In this document: positions 18,111 to 24,649 of the stretch, in pieces
Position numbering within the stretch: the stretch's first letter is position 1
Layout: each line of letters begins with the position of its first letter
Origin: Algoriphagus faecimaris
GTDB lineage: Bacteria > Bacteroidota > Bacteroidia > Cytophagales > Cyclobacteriaceae
DNA: 64,000 nucleotides
Reading direction: 5' to 3'
NCBI RefSeq assembly: GCF_900101705.1
Contig: NZ_FNAC01000009.1
Coordinates: 62,001-126,000 of the forward strand
Notes under the pieces: generated by a model
Seen by the model: only the letters and a program-made list of their open reading frames with translations
Told to the model about the DNA's origin: nothing
Database searches by the model: none
Translations under genes and position numbers: made by a program

Positions 18111-19028
18111 CTATTCCTTAAGAAAAATAAACTCCACGGCCGGGTGAATGGGATCCGGGTGGAAAACCCCAATTTCTCCACCTGTAAGGTAATAGCCTAA
18201 ATCAATATCTTTTGTAACTGCCTGTTCGACAATGGCAAATTTAGAATTGGAACCGGTTTCTAACAGATCGAACAATATAAATAAATCGGTAGTCCCTTTT
18301 GGAATTGGTATTGGCTCATCAAATGATATAACATTCCAGCCAGCGCTTTTTATTGTAACTATTTTGGGAGAAGGTAATAAATCTACAAAATCATTGATTT
18401 GTTCATTTTTTCCATATTTGAACTTTTTTACTGACAAAGGATAGAGTAAACGGACAACTACTTGCTCCTCTTTTTCAAGTATTTGAGAAACACAGATATT
18501 CACTTGGTCAAGTAGAAGCTGACTTCTCTTGGGCACCTGCACTCTGATCGTATAGCGATAATTAATGTCGTCAGAACCAATGACTCCTATAGGTCTTTTT
18601 ACTTCCCGGATAGGACTTCTCCGATCCCCAATTTTAAGCTCTGACAAAAGAGTGGAATTAATGGAAACTTCCGGAAGTTCAAAGTCTTTCATTTTGAGAA
18701 AAACAGTATCCATTTTCAACAACTGAAATGCAGAAATCAACGTGTCATTGACACCAAAACCCGAAATATTGAAATCGATTTGAGTTTTAAAAACTGAATC
18801 AGGCAAGATAGCCATGCCTTTCATGTCCGTATAGACTAAGAAACCATTGGTAGGCGAGACAAGCTGTAAATACGTCAAGGGAGTCTTTGCATCTTGGTCA
18901 TAAAAATATTTAGCAACTTGATCTTGACCATAAGCCACAATTACGACGTGCGAAAGTAATATCCCAAAGACCAATCCTTTACTTTTCCAGAAAATATGAG
19001 ACCAAAATGGGTTTTTCATAATTTTCAC
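18111..19028 (-). CDS. Cassette 1: secreted two-domain protein of unknown function
   Basis: 305 residues; start at 19028 or 19019 (MKNPFW...). Signal peptide to about residue 34 (VVIVAYGQ). Residues ~36-125 resemble a carboxypeptidase regulatory-like beta-sandwich (TPLTYLQLVSPTNGFLVYTDMKG...FNISGFGVNDTLI...DTVFLKMKDFELPEVSI), and ~155-305 form a second beta domain (YRYTIRVQVP, W.VISFDEPIPIP.G..DLFILFDLLE, GGEIGVFHPDPIHPAVEFIFL). Paralogues lie at 21046 and 22242. It overlaps the upstream propeller gene by about 50 bp, so the two are probably translated in a coupled way. No named function. Confidence 0.75.
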   Translation of the reverse strand: MKIMKNPFWSHIFWKSKGLVFGILLSHVVIVAYGQDQVAKYFYDQDAKTPLTYLQLVSPTNGFLVYTDMKGMAILPDSVFKTQIDFNISGFGVNDTLISAFQLLKMDTVFLKMKDFELPEVSINSTLLSELKIGDRRSPIREVKRPIGVIGSDDINYRYTIRVQVPKRSQLLLDQVNICVSQILEKEEQVVVRLLYPLSVKKFKYGKNEQINDFVDLLPSPKIVTIKSAGWNVISFDEPIPIPKGTTDLFILFDLLETGSNSKFAIVEQAVTKDIDLGYYLTGGEIGVFHPDPIHPAVEFIFLKE

Positions 19029-20061
19029 TTGATATGTTTAAATTATAGAGAATAGCTTCATCATATTCACCTGGAAGTAATATGGTATGATAAAGTCCAT
19101 TACCGCTGAAAAGAGGTTTTAAAAAGAGCTCTTCAATAGGTGAATTAATTCGGAAGCGATAAGCTTTTCCATTCTGGATCAATGCCAATTGTACATTTTC
19201 AACACTTTCATTGTAGAAATTGAAAGCTACAGAATTCCCCCTAAATAAAACGTTATGAGCTGCAAAATAGTAAGATCCTGTGCTAAGCAATTCATAGAAT
19301 TCTTCTGCGTCAGTCATTCCTGATACTGATTTAGGAAGCTTCTTATTTCCAAAATCAATTTGGGCTTCCAGGATTAACGAGTCGGCTCCAATTTGAAAAA
19401 TTTTTTCACTAAAAGGCTGGGTAATGAAGAGATCTTTGTCGGTCTGAGTAAGACTTTGAGGTAAAAACGCTTCTATATACCCGGCAGGTTGAGGGGAATA
19501 CTTGATCGATGAAAAGTCAGCAGTTGTGAAGCCATATCCTTTATAAATATTGTTTTCAAGTTCAGCATCCGAAATAAGAAAGTATCGATCCTTGCCAGGA
19601 AGGAAAATTCCTCCTAATAAATAATCCTGAACAGAATAATCCTGAAAATTTAAATAATCATTCAGATCATATTGAATTAATTTCTTTTGACTTCGGTCAT
19701 AGATACTAATTTTATCCGATTCAATCATAAAAAAATCAATAGTTGAATATTCTCCTGGACCTGTCCCCATTTTCAAAAGACGATTAACAAACTGTCCATC
19801 CATATCGAATACCATTACTGAGTTATATATCCCATCTTCTAAAATATAAAGTAATGAATCAGTCCATTGAATTTGTTTGATTAATCCGATAGAAATAGAA
19901 TCAGGTATATTCAAAGAAAAATATTTATCGATTTGTATCCATTCGGAAGCCGTGTCCTCAATTATTTCCGGATTAGTGAATACAATAGTTTTTTTTGGTA
20001 AATGCTCCTTTTCTATACACGAAGCAAGAACAAAAAATAGAATGATGATTAACTTTTTCAT
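18979..20061 (-). CDS. Cassette 1: 6-bladed beta-propeller lipoprotein
   Basis: 360 residues with a lipoprotein signal (MKKLIIILFFVLASC, Cys15). The body carries repeated blade strands (LYILEDGIYNSVMVFDMDGQFVNRLLKMGTGPGEY, a strongly conserved NHL/6-bladed propeller motif of Bacteroidota; also IYDRSQKKLIQYDLN). Predicted to be anchored in the outer or inner membrane facing the periplasm or outside. The family commonly sits next to small secreted peptides of the NVEALA type, as here. About 260 bp, containing a strong hairpin, separate it from the peptide genes upstream. Confidence 0.85.
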   Translation of the reverse strand: MKKLIIILFFVLASCIEKEHLPKKTIVFTNPEIIEDTASEWIQIDKYFSLNIPDSISIGLIKQIQWTDSLLYILEDGIYNSVMVFDMDGQFVNRLLKMGTGPGEYSTIDFFMIESDKISIYDRSQKKLIQYDLNDYLNFQDYSVQDYLLGGIFLPGKDRYFLISDAELENNIYKGYGFTTADFSSIKYSPQPAGYIEAFLPQSLTQTDKDLFITQPFSEKIFQIGADSLILEAQIDFGNKKLPKSVSGMTDAEEFYELLSTGSYYFAAHNVLFRGNSVAFNFYNESVENVQLALIQNGKAYRFRINSPIEELFLKPLFSGNGLYHTILLPGEYDEAILYNLNISSENYEKPILVSYFLEK

Positions 20062-20145
20062 GAGAAAGTGTTTCTAGAGAATAATTTCGCTACTAAAGAA
20101 ATATATCATTGATTTTTCTAACAACATTAAATAAGTTAAATCGTC

Positions 20146-20180
20146 AAACAGCTTCCCATTAAAAAATTGGGAAGCTGTTT
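20146..20180 (-). terminator. Hairpin between peptide genes and propeller gene, cassette 1
   Basis: 13-bp perfect stem AAACAGCTTCCCA (20146-20158) / TGGGAAGCTGTTT (20168-20180). On the minus strand it is not followed by a long T run, so it may act as a partial terminator or as a 3' stabiliser of the peptide mRNA. Confidence 0.6.
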
Positions 20181-20323
20181 ACCTGAAAGTCATGCATTCA
20201 TAAAACACGCCAAGTTTTTAAAGTAAAAACCTCAAAAACTAATTAATTTTTAAATCTATCCCCAAAAGCTACCGATCAAATAACCTTTATTTGTAAAGGT
20301 CAAAAAAGAGCAATCGATATTTA

Positions 20324-20527
20324 TTAGGACGCAAGACTCTTTTTTGATGATTTACACCTTACTAAACATGTGTATCCTTCTTTTTCTACACATTTACCTA
20401 ACAGGTTCTTTTTTTGATCTAGATATGCTACACCGCACAGAGAAGATTCGTCAGTTCCAGGTAGAGTAATTGATGTAGAGCAAATAAGGACGATCCCCAC
20501 TAAAAAGAGTTTATTTATGTTTTTCAT
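20324..20527 (-). CDS. Cassette 1: small secreted four-cysteine peptide (P2)
   Basis: Start placed at 20527 (MKNINKLFLVGIVLICSTSI), giving 67 residues; the longer frame from 20599 overlaps the upstream peptide gene. A signal peptide of about 25-28 residues is followed by a short mature peptide with CGVAYLDQKK...C.......CLVRC. Shares the pattern C-x14/15-C-x7-C-x3-C with the two sister peptides in this array. The architecture resembles NVEALA-type peptides of Bacteroidota found beside 6-bladed propellers, though the motif is not identical. Function unknown. Confidence 0.7.
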   Translation of the reverse strand: MKNINKLFLVGIVLICSTSITLPGTDESSLCGVAYLDQKKNLLGKCVEKEGYTCLVRCKSSKKSLAS

Positions 20528-20564
20528 ATCGTTACGATTAAATATCAATGGAAAAAGAAATCCC

Positions 20565-20774
20565 TTACAAACTAATTGTATCTGGAAGTGGTCCATCACA
20601 CCTTAATAGACATGTCCAACCATCCTTTGGTTTACAATTTGTACTAAACCAAGCCTTCTTTTTGTCCTTGATTGAATTTCCACAAGGAACTGTTTCAACT
20701 GCTTTTGCTTTTGGAAGGTAGATGAGAGCAAATAAGAAAATAAAGCTCATTAAGTAAATTAATTTCTTTTTCAT
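20565..20774 (-). CDS. Cassette 1: small secreted four-cysteine peptide (P1)
   Basis: 69 residues: MKKKLIYLMSFIFLFALIYL, predicted cleavage near PKAKA-VE, then a mature peptide with Cys pattern C-x15-C-x7-C-LLR-C. The upstream region (promoter, G9 tract, palindrome) is homologous to that of the peptide in cassette 3. It is followed by P2 after 37 bp. Only 24 residues or so of the mature peptide lie between first and last Cys-rich segments, consistent with a disulfide-bonded secreted peptide. Confidence 0.75.
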   Translation of the reverse strand: MKKKLIYLMSFIFLFALIYLPKAKAVETVPCGNSIKDKKKAWFSTNCKPKDGWTCLLRCDGPLPDTISL

Positions 20775-20831
20775 TTGGTTAACTCTTTAAATGGAACAAA
20801 GATTAATTTGACCTAGATCATTGTGCACAAC

Positions 20832-20865
20832 CAAATATACCCCCCCCCAGAATGAGATTTGCAAG
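20832..20865 (-). promoter_or_regulatory. Candidate promoter of P1 with a nine-G tract in the spacer
   Basis: Reading on the minus strand: TTG (plus 20862-20864, inside the palindrome arm), a 22-nt spacer ending in nine G (20840-20848), then a perfect -7 element TATATTTG (20832-20839). The spacer is one base longer than the usual 19-21, so loss of one to three G would bring it into range. Start codon is 58 bp downstream. Confidence 0.5.
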
Positions 20866-20900
20866 AAAAAATGAAAAATTTTTCATTTTTTCTTGCAAAT
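20857..20900. repeat. 44-bp perfect palindrome upstream of P1
   Basis: Two 22-nt arms with no loop: ATTTGCAAG, then A6, TGAAAAA, mirrored exactly. A second copy at 24550-24595 is 46 bp long. Centre lies between 20878 and 20879. Confidence 0.9.
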
Positions 20901-20953
20901 GGTTTATACCACCCCATTTCTGAGGTAGTCTCTTCATTTTTATTGGAATAATA

Positions 20954-21001
20954 CTATCCCAAAATCTTCGCCGTCAGCCAGTCTCCCACTTCGGAGGTTT
21001 T
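20954..21001 (-). repeat. Copy of the last 16 codons of leuB (scar 1)
   Basis: Reads KTSEVGDWLTAKILG-stop on the minus strand versus KTSQVGDWLAAKILG-stop in the intact leuB at 24650-24697. Differences: one synonymous Gly change, Q to E and A to T. No leuB sequence precedes it; similarity stops at an A run. It sits just past the end of cassette 2's secreted protein gene. Confidence 0.85.
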
Positions 21002-21045
21002 TTCGCTTCTCAAAATCAAAAATATAACCTGAATTCTTCTTTTGA

Positions 21046-21954
21046 TCACCTCTCTTTCAGAAATGTAATTTCAACTGCAGGATGGATGGGATGTAGATTA
21101 GCAACACCAATTTCTCCTCCTGTGATATAGAATCCCAAATCAATTGCCTTGCTTACTCGTTGATTAGCAATGGCAAATCTAGATTTAGGTTCTTTTTCCA
21201 AGAGATCAAAAACTACAAAAAGATCTTTTACACTATCGGGAATAGGTACAGGTTCCTCAAAACTTACTTGCGTCCAACCCGGCATGGATACTTCAACCAC
21301 TTTATTTCCCTCTAATAATTCTTTGAATTCATTAATAGAATTTATTTTTCCGGGTTTAATTTGAAATCCAATATTTGGATAAAGCATGCGAATGGACACA
21401 TTCACTTTTTCTTCTAAAATTTCAGACACATAGAATTTAATTTCATCCAAATAAAGTTGCTTTTTCTTCGGTATTTTGAGTCGAACGGTATAGCGGTAAA
21501 ACTCACCTTCGGGTCCTCCTGTAACAGTCATTGGATCTGATACCTCCCAGCCATCAGCTGAGGCATCACCTATTTTTAGTTCACTCAGTAAAGTTGATTT
21601 AATAGCAACCTCAGGAAGCTCAAACTCTTTTGTCTTTAAAAAAATCGTATCTAGCTCCCATATCTGCTTTATAGAAAGCAAGGTGTCATTGATCCCATAG
21701 CCAGATATATTGATCGAGGAGTTCTCGGGGATCTCTTGCTTTAGGTATTGCAGTTTCCCAGCGAGATCAGTGAAGTCCATAAAGCTTCCATCTTCCACTT
21801 GTACTCTGAGATAGGCAAGGGGAATCTGCTCATTGGAGGAATAGAAATAAGTAGCACTTTTTTCTTGTCCAAATGACTGAACAAAGATCAATAAAAGAGG
21901 AACAATCAGCAACTTATTGACCGATCGTATAGGACACAAAAATGGGCTTTTCAT
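21046..21954 (-). CDS. Cassette 2: secreted two-domain protein of unknown function
   Basis: 302 residues; paralogue of the proteins at 18111 and 22242. Signal peptide to about residue 29 (VQSFGQ), regulatory-like beta-sandwich (IPLAYLRVQVEDGSFMDFTDLAGKL...INISGYGINDTLLS...DTIFLKTKEFELPEVAIKSTLL), then the second beta domain (YRYTVRLKIPKKKQLYLDEIKFYVSEILEEK, FEEPVPIPDSVKDLFVVFDLLEKE, GGEIGVANLHPIHPAVEITFL). Its upstream propeller gene is reduced to a 3' remnant and no peptide gene is present in this unit, so expression may be lost or depend on other transcripts. Confidence 0.75.
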   Translation of the reverse strand: MKSPFLCPIRSVNKLLIVPLLLIFVQSFGQEKSATYFYSSNEQIPLAYLRVQVEDGSFMDFTDLAGKLQYLKQEIPENSSINISGYGINDTLLSIKQIWELDTIFLKTKEFELPEVAIKSTLLSELKIGDASADGWEVSDPMTVTGGPEGEFYRYTVRLKIPKKKQLYLDEIKFYVSEILEEKVNVSIRMLYPNIGFQIKPGKINSINEFKELLEGNKVVEVSMPGWTQVSFEEPVPIPDSVKDLFVVFDLLEKEPKSRFAIANQRVSKAIDLGFYITGGEIGVANLHPIHPAVEITFLKER

Positions 21955-22057
21955 AGTTAATTTCAGTTAGGTTTAAGATATCAATTACCTCCTCATCATA
22001 CTCTCCGGGCAGCAAGACCGTATGGTATAAATCCTCACGAACGGTGATCGGTTTTAT
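21914..22057 (-). pseudogene. 3' remnant of a 6-bladed beta-propeller gene (cassette 2)
   Basis: About 47 codons ending ...LLPGEYDEEVIDILNLTEINYEKPIFVSYTIGQ-stop, nearly identical to the end of the propeller at 23107. Similarity breaks off abruptly at about 22057, and a terminator hairpin follows directly. The 5' nine tenths of the gene and the peptide gene are missing, consistent with an internal deletion in a duplicated unit. The overlap with the downstream secreted-protein gene is preserved. Confidence 0.85.
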
Positions 22058-22066
22058 TTTTTCAAA

Positions 22067-22094
22067 AAAACCACCCCATTTCTGAGGTGGTTTT
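22067..22094. terminator. Terminator hairpin in cassette 2/3 junction
   Basis: AAAACCACC (22067-22075) pairs perfectly with GGTGGTTTT (22086-22094), with extra A/T on both sides so it can act in both directions. It is the best preserved of the four copies of this hairpin. Confidence 0.85.
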
Positions 22095-22149
22095 CAATGA
22101 GACTCGAGACAGCAAATTTCGAACAGCTACACTTTTGCAAGAATTGGGA

Positions 22150-22197
22150 TTATCCCAAAATCTTCGCTGCCAGCCAGTCGCCCACTTGGGAGGTTTT
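22150..22197 (-). repeat. Copy of the last 16 codons of leuB (scar 2)
   Basis: Reads KTSQVGDWLAAKILG-stop, the same peptide as intact leuB; the only two base changes are synonymous (GGT to GGC, stop TAG to TAA). It lies just past the end of cassette 3's secreted-protein gene. Confidence 0.9.
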
Positions 22198-22241
22198 TTT
22201 CGATTCTCAGACTATTGGGTAAACCTGAATTTTACTGTTGA

Positions 22242-23153
22242 TTATTTCTCTTTCAAGAAAGTAACCTCCACTGCAGGATGGATTGGGTCAAGATTAAAAA
22301 CTCCAATATGCCCTTCAGTAGAATAGAAGCCCAAATCAATGCTTTTGCTTGTCTTTTGATTTGCTAACGCAAAATTAGAAGTGGGTTTTTCTTCCAAAAG
22401 ATCAAAAACAAAAAAGAGATCCTTTACTCCTTCAGGAATTAGAACTGGCTCCATGAACTCAACAGTTTTCCATCCTGGATCGTCAATAGTAACGATCATA
22501 TTTTCCTTTAATAATTCTGAAAAATCCTGAATATAATTGATTGTACCTGGTTTAATTTTTAAAGTGGGTTTTGGAACAAGAACCCTAAGCGATAGATCTA
22601 CTTTTGATGTAAGAATTTTTGATACAAAAAATTTTAATTCTCCTAAATAATAGCCTTTATTTTTTGGTATTTTAATACGGATAGTATAACGGTAGACACT
22701 ACCTTCCTTAGGGTTAGATGATTTTATTGGTGATTTCACCTCCCATCCCCCTTCATTTGAATTGCCTATGATCAGCTTTTCTAATTGGGCAGAACTTACT
22801 GCAAATTCCGGAAGCACTATTTCCTTAGACTTAAGAAACACAGTGTCCAACTCTTTTAGATTTTGCAAAGTAAAAATCGTATCATTGATCCCATATCCTG
22901 AAATGTAGAGCGATGAATTTTTAGGAATCTGATCCTCCTTATAGTGCAAATACCCCGATAAATCAGTGTACCCAACAAAGCTTCCTTCTTTTACCATTAT
23001 TCTCAAATAAGTCAATGGAGTCTTTTCAAGGGTAGAGAAATTGACCTGATGCCTGTCCTGGGCAAGCGTGACAACACTGACCAAAGAAAGAAAAATGGTC
23101 AAGGCTTTACTGACCGATTGTATAGGACACCAAAATGGGCTTTTCATAGTCAA
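22242..23153 (-). CDS. Cassette 3: secreted two-domain protein of unknown function
   Basis: 303 residues; third paralogue, starting MTMKSPFWCPIQSVSKALTIF (ATG 23153 or 23147). Signal peptide to about residue 31 (TLAQ), the regulatory-like sandwich (TPLTYLRIMVKEGSFVGYTDLSGYL, ISGYGINDTIF, DTVFLKSKEIVLPEFAV), and the second domain (YRYTIRIKIPKNKGYYLGELKFFVSKIL, EFMEPVLIPEGVKDLFFVFDLLEE, GHIGVFNLDPIHPAVEVTFLKEK). Overlaps the propeller gene by 47 bp. Confidence 0.75.
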   Translation of the reverse strand: MTMKSPFWCPIQSVSKALTIFLSLVSVVTLAQDRHQVNFSTLEKTPLTYLRIMVKEGSFVGYTDLSGYLHYKEDQIPKNSSLYISGYGINDTIFTLQNLKELDTVFLKSKEIVLPEFAVSSAQLEKLIIGNSNEGGWEVKSPIKSSNPKEGSVYRYTIRIKIPKNKGYYLGELKFFVSKILTSKVDLSLRVLVPKPTLKIKPGTINYIQDFSELLKENMIVTIDDPGWKTVEFMEPVLIPEGVKDLFFVFDLLEEKPTSNFALANQKTSKSIDLGFYSTEGHIGVFNLDPIHPAVEVTFLKEK

Positions 23154-24180
23154 CTTCAGTTAGGTTTAAGATATCAATTACCTCCTCATCATACTCTCCG
23201 GGCAGCAAGACCGTATGGTATAAATCCTCACGAACGGTGATAGGCTTTAAGAAGAGCTCCTTCAGATCGGAATCAATCGAAAAACGGTAAGCGTTCCCAT
23301 TTTGGATCAATCCAAAGTTTTGATTGTCAATAGTTTCGTTAAAGAAATTAAATGAAATTACACTATCTCTTACAAGAAGGTTCGTAGGAGCAAAATAATA
23401 GGAACCTGAGGATAGTACATCATATAGTTCATAGGCCTGATTAAAGGAAGACACTTCTTTCGGTAAACTTTTTTTTCCAAAATCCACATAAGTCACAAGA
23501 CTTAATGAATCAGAAGTGATTTGAAATAAGTTATCGCTAAAAGCTTGAATTATATGGTGTTGACTAATAAAATTTGATATACTTTGCGGCAAAAAGCCTT
23601 CAATAGTACCTGTAGGTTGTGGAAATGTTTTGATATTGCTAAAGTCAGAGTCAGTAAAGATATATCCAAGTTGATACCCTTCTTCAATATCTGTATCTGA
23701 AACAAGGAAAAAAGTATTATTGGGCAAAGAAACTCCTCCGACGAAATAATTTTCTGTCTTATAAGATTCAAATTTTTCGAAATGTGAAAGGGAGTATTTG
23801 ACAAATTTCATTTGTTGTCTATCATAAATTGCCAGATAGGAATCATTTAGGATAAAAAAATCAATGTTTATATACTCACCTGGACCATTACCCAATCGCA
23901 ATAATTGTCTTTCAACCTTTCCTTTTTGGTCAAAAACAAGTATGGACGAGTAAATACCATCTTCCAATAAATAAACTAAAGAATCATAGAATTCAATTTG
24001 CTTAATTGCTCCCAGATCAATGGAATCAGGCAAGTCCAAAACCGTAACATTTTTGATATTCACGAAATCCTTGATTGGCCCATCCTCAAATACCGGGTCA
24101 ATAAATCGAATCTCTGATTTCTCAGCCTCTGGTTTACAAGCAAAGATCAATACAATGAAAATGATTAACCAAACTCTCAT
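23107..24180 (-). CDS. Cassette 3: 6-bladed beta-propeller lipoprotein
   Basis: 357 residues, lipoprotein signal MRVWLIIFIVLIFAC (Cys15). Conserved blade motif LVYLLEDGIYSSILVFDQKGKVERQLLRLGNGPGEY and AIYDRQQMKFVKYSL, then GSYYFAPTNLLVRDSVISFNFFNE. Paralogue of the protein at 18979 with the same length. It is 71 bp downstream of the peptide gene (including a small hairpin) and overlaps the secreted-protein gene downstream. Confidence 0.85.
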   Translation of the reverse strand: MRVWLIIFIVLIFACKPEAEKSEIRFIDPVFEDGPIKDFVNIKNVTVLDLPDSIDLGAIKQIEFYDSLVYLLEDGIYSSILVFDQKGKVERQLLRLGNGPGEYINIDFFILNDSYLAIYDRQQMKFVKYSLSHFEKFESYKTENYFVGGVSLPNNTFFLVSDTDIEEGYQLGYIFTDSDFSNIKTFPQPTGTIEGFLPQSISNFISQHHIIQAFSDNLFQITSDSLSLVTYVDFGKKSLPKEVSSFNQAYELYDVLSSGSYYFAPTNLLVRDSVISFNFFNETIDNQNFGLIQNGNAYRFSIDSDLKELFLKPITVREDLYHTVLLPGEYDEEVIDILNLTEVDYEKPILVSYTIGQ

Positions 24181-24199
24181 GCTGTCATAAAATTATCCC

Positions 24200-24221
24200 C
24201 CTGTGAGATTACTCCCACAGG
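24200..24221 (-). terminator. Small hairpin between peptide and propeller genes, cassette 3
   Basis: CCTGTG (24200-24205) pairs with CACAGG (24216-24221). No T run follows, so it may stabilise the peptide mRNA end or be a partial stop, as in cassette 1. Confidence 0.4.
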
Positions 24222-24251
24222 AGGATTAAGTTTAGCGAAAATATTAAATTA

Positions 24252-24467
24252 CTAGAAACTTAAAGATGGCAGTTTTGGCATTTCGTTTGGCTTGCATCTT
24301 ACCATGCATTGTTCTGTAACTTTCCACTTACAACCTGTTACCAAAAATTTTTTCTTGTGGAATTCAAGGAACTCATCACATTTCGTAGCTTCTGCATCTT
24401 GAATTCCCGAAAAGATAAATGCCCCAAGGAGACCAAATACAGATAGAATTAATACTTTCTTTTTCAT
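24252..24467 (-). CDS. Cassette 3: small secreted four-cysteine peptide (P3)
   Basis: 71 residues: signal peptide MKKKVLILSVFGLLGAFIFS, then a mature part with C-x15-C-x7-C-MVR-C and a Pro/Ser-rich tail (PNEMPKLPSLSF). Sister of P1 and P2: the KK pair after the first Cys and the C-[LM]-[LV]-R-C end are shared. It follows the same G9 tract and palindrome as P1. Unknown function; candidate signalling, toxin or natural-product precursor peptide. Confidence 0.75.
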   Translation of the reverse strand: MKKKVLILSVFGLLGAFIFSGIQDAEATKCDEFLEFHKKKFLVTGCKWKVTEQCMVRCKPNEMPKLPSLSF

Positions 24468-24524
24468 TTTGTTAAATGTTTAAATGGAACAAAGATTAAT
24501 TTGACCTAGATCATTTTGTACAAC

Positions 24525-24558
24525 TAAAAATACCCCCCCCCAGAATGAGATTTGCAAG
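24525..24558 (-). promoter_or_regulatory. Candidate promoter of P3 with a nine-G tract in the spacer
   Basis: TTG (plus 24555-24557) in the palindrome arm, 22-nt spacer with nine G (24533-24541), then TATTTTTA (24525-24532), one base off TAnnTTTG. Same arrangement and tract length as at 20832-20865; the -7 element is weaker. Confidence 0.4.
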
Positions 24559-24595
24559 AAAAAAATGAAAAATTTTTCATTTTTTTCTTGCAAAT
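24550..24595. repeat. 46-bp perfect palindrome upstream of P3
   Basis: Homologous to the 44-bp palindrome at 20857-20900 but with A7/T7 instead of A6/T6 in the arms, so both arms gained or lost one base together. Confidence 0.9.
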
Positions 24596-24649
24596 GGTTT
24601 ATATCACCCCATTTCTGAGGCAGTCTCTTCAGTTTTTATGGGAATAATA

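Noticed and set aside
20857-20900. Palindrome as an insertion-sequence end or REP-type mobile repeat
   Set aside because: Only two copies, both at the same place in homologous cassettes, with no transposase nearby.
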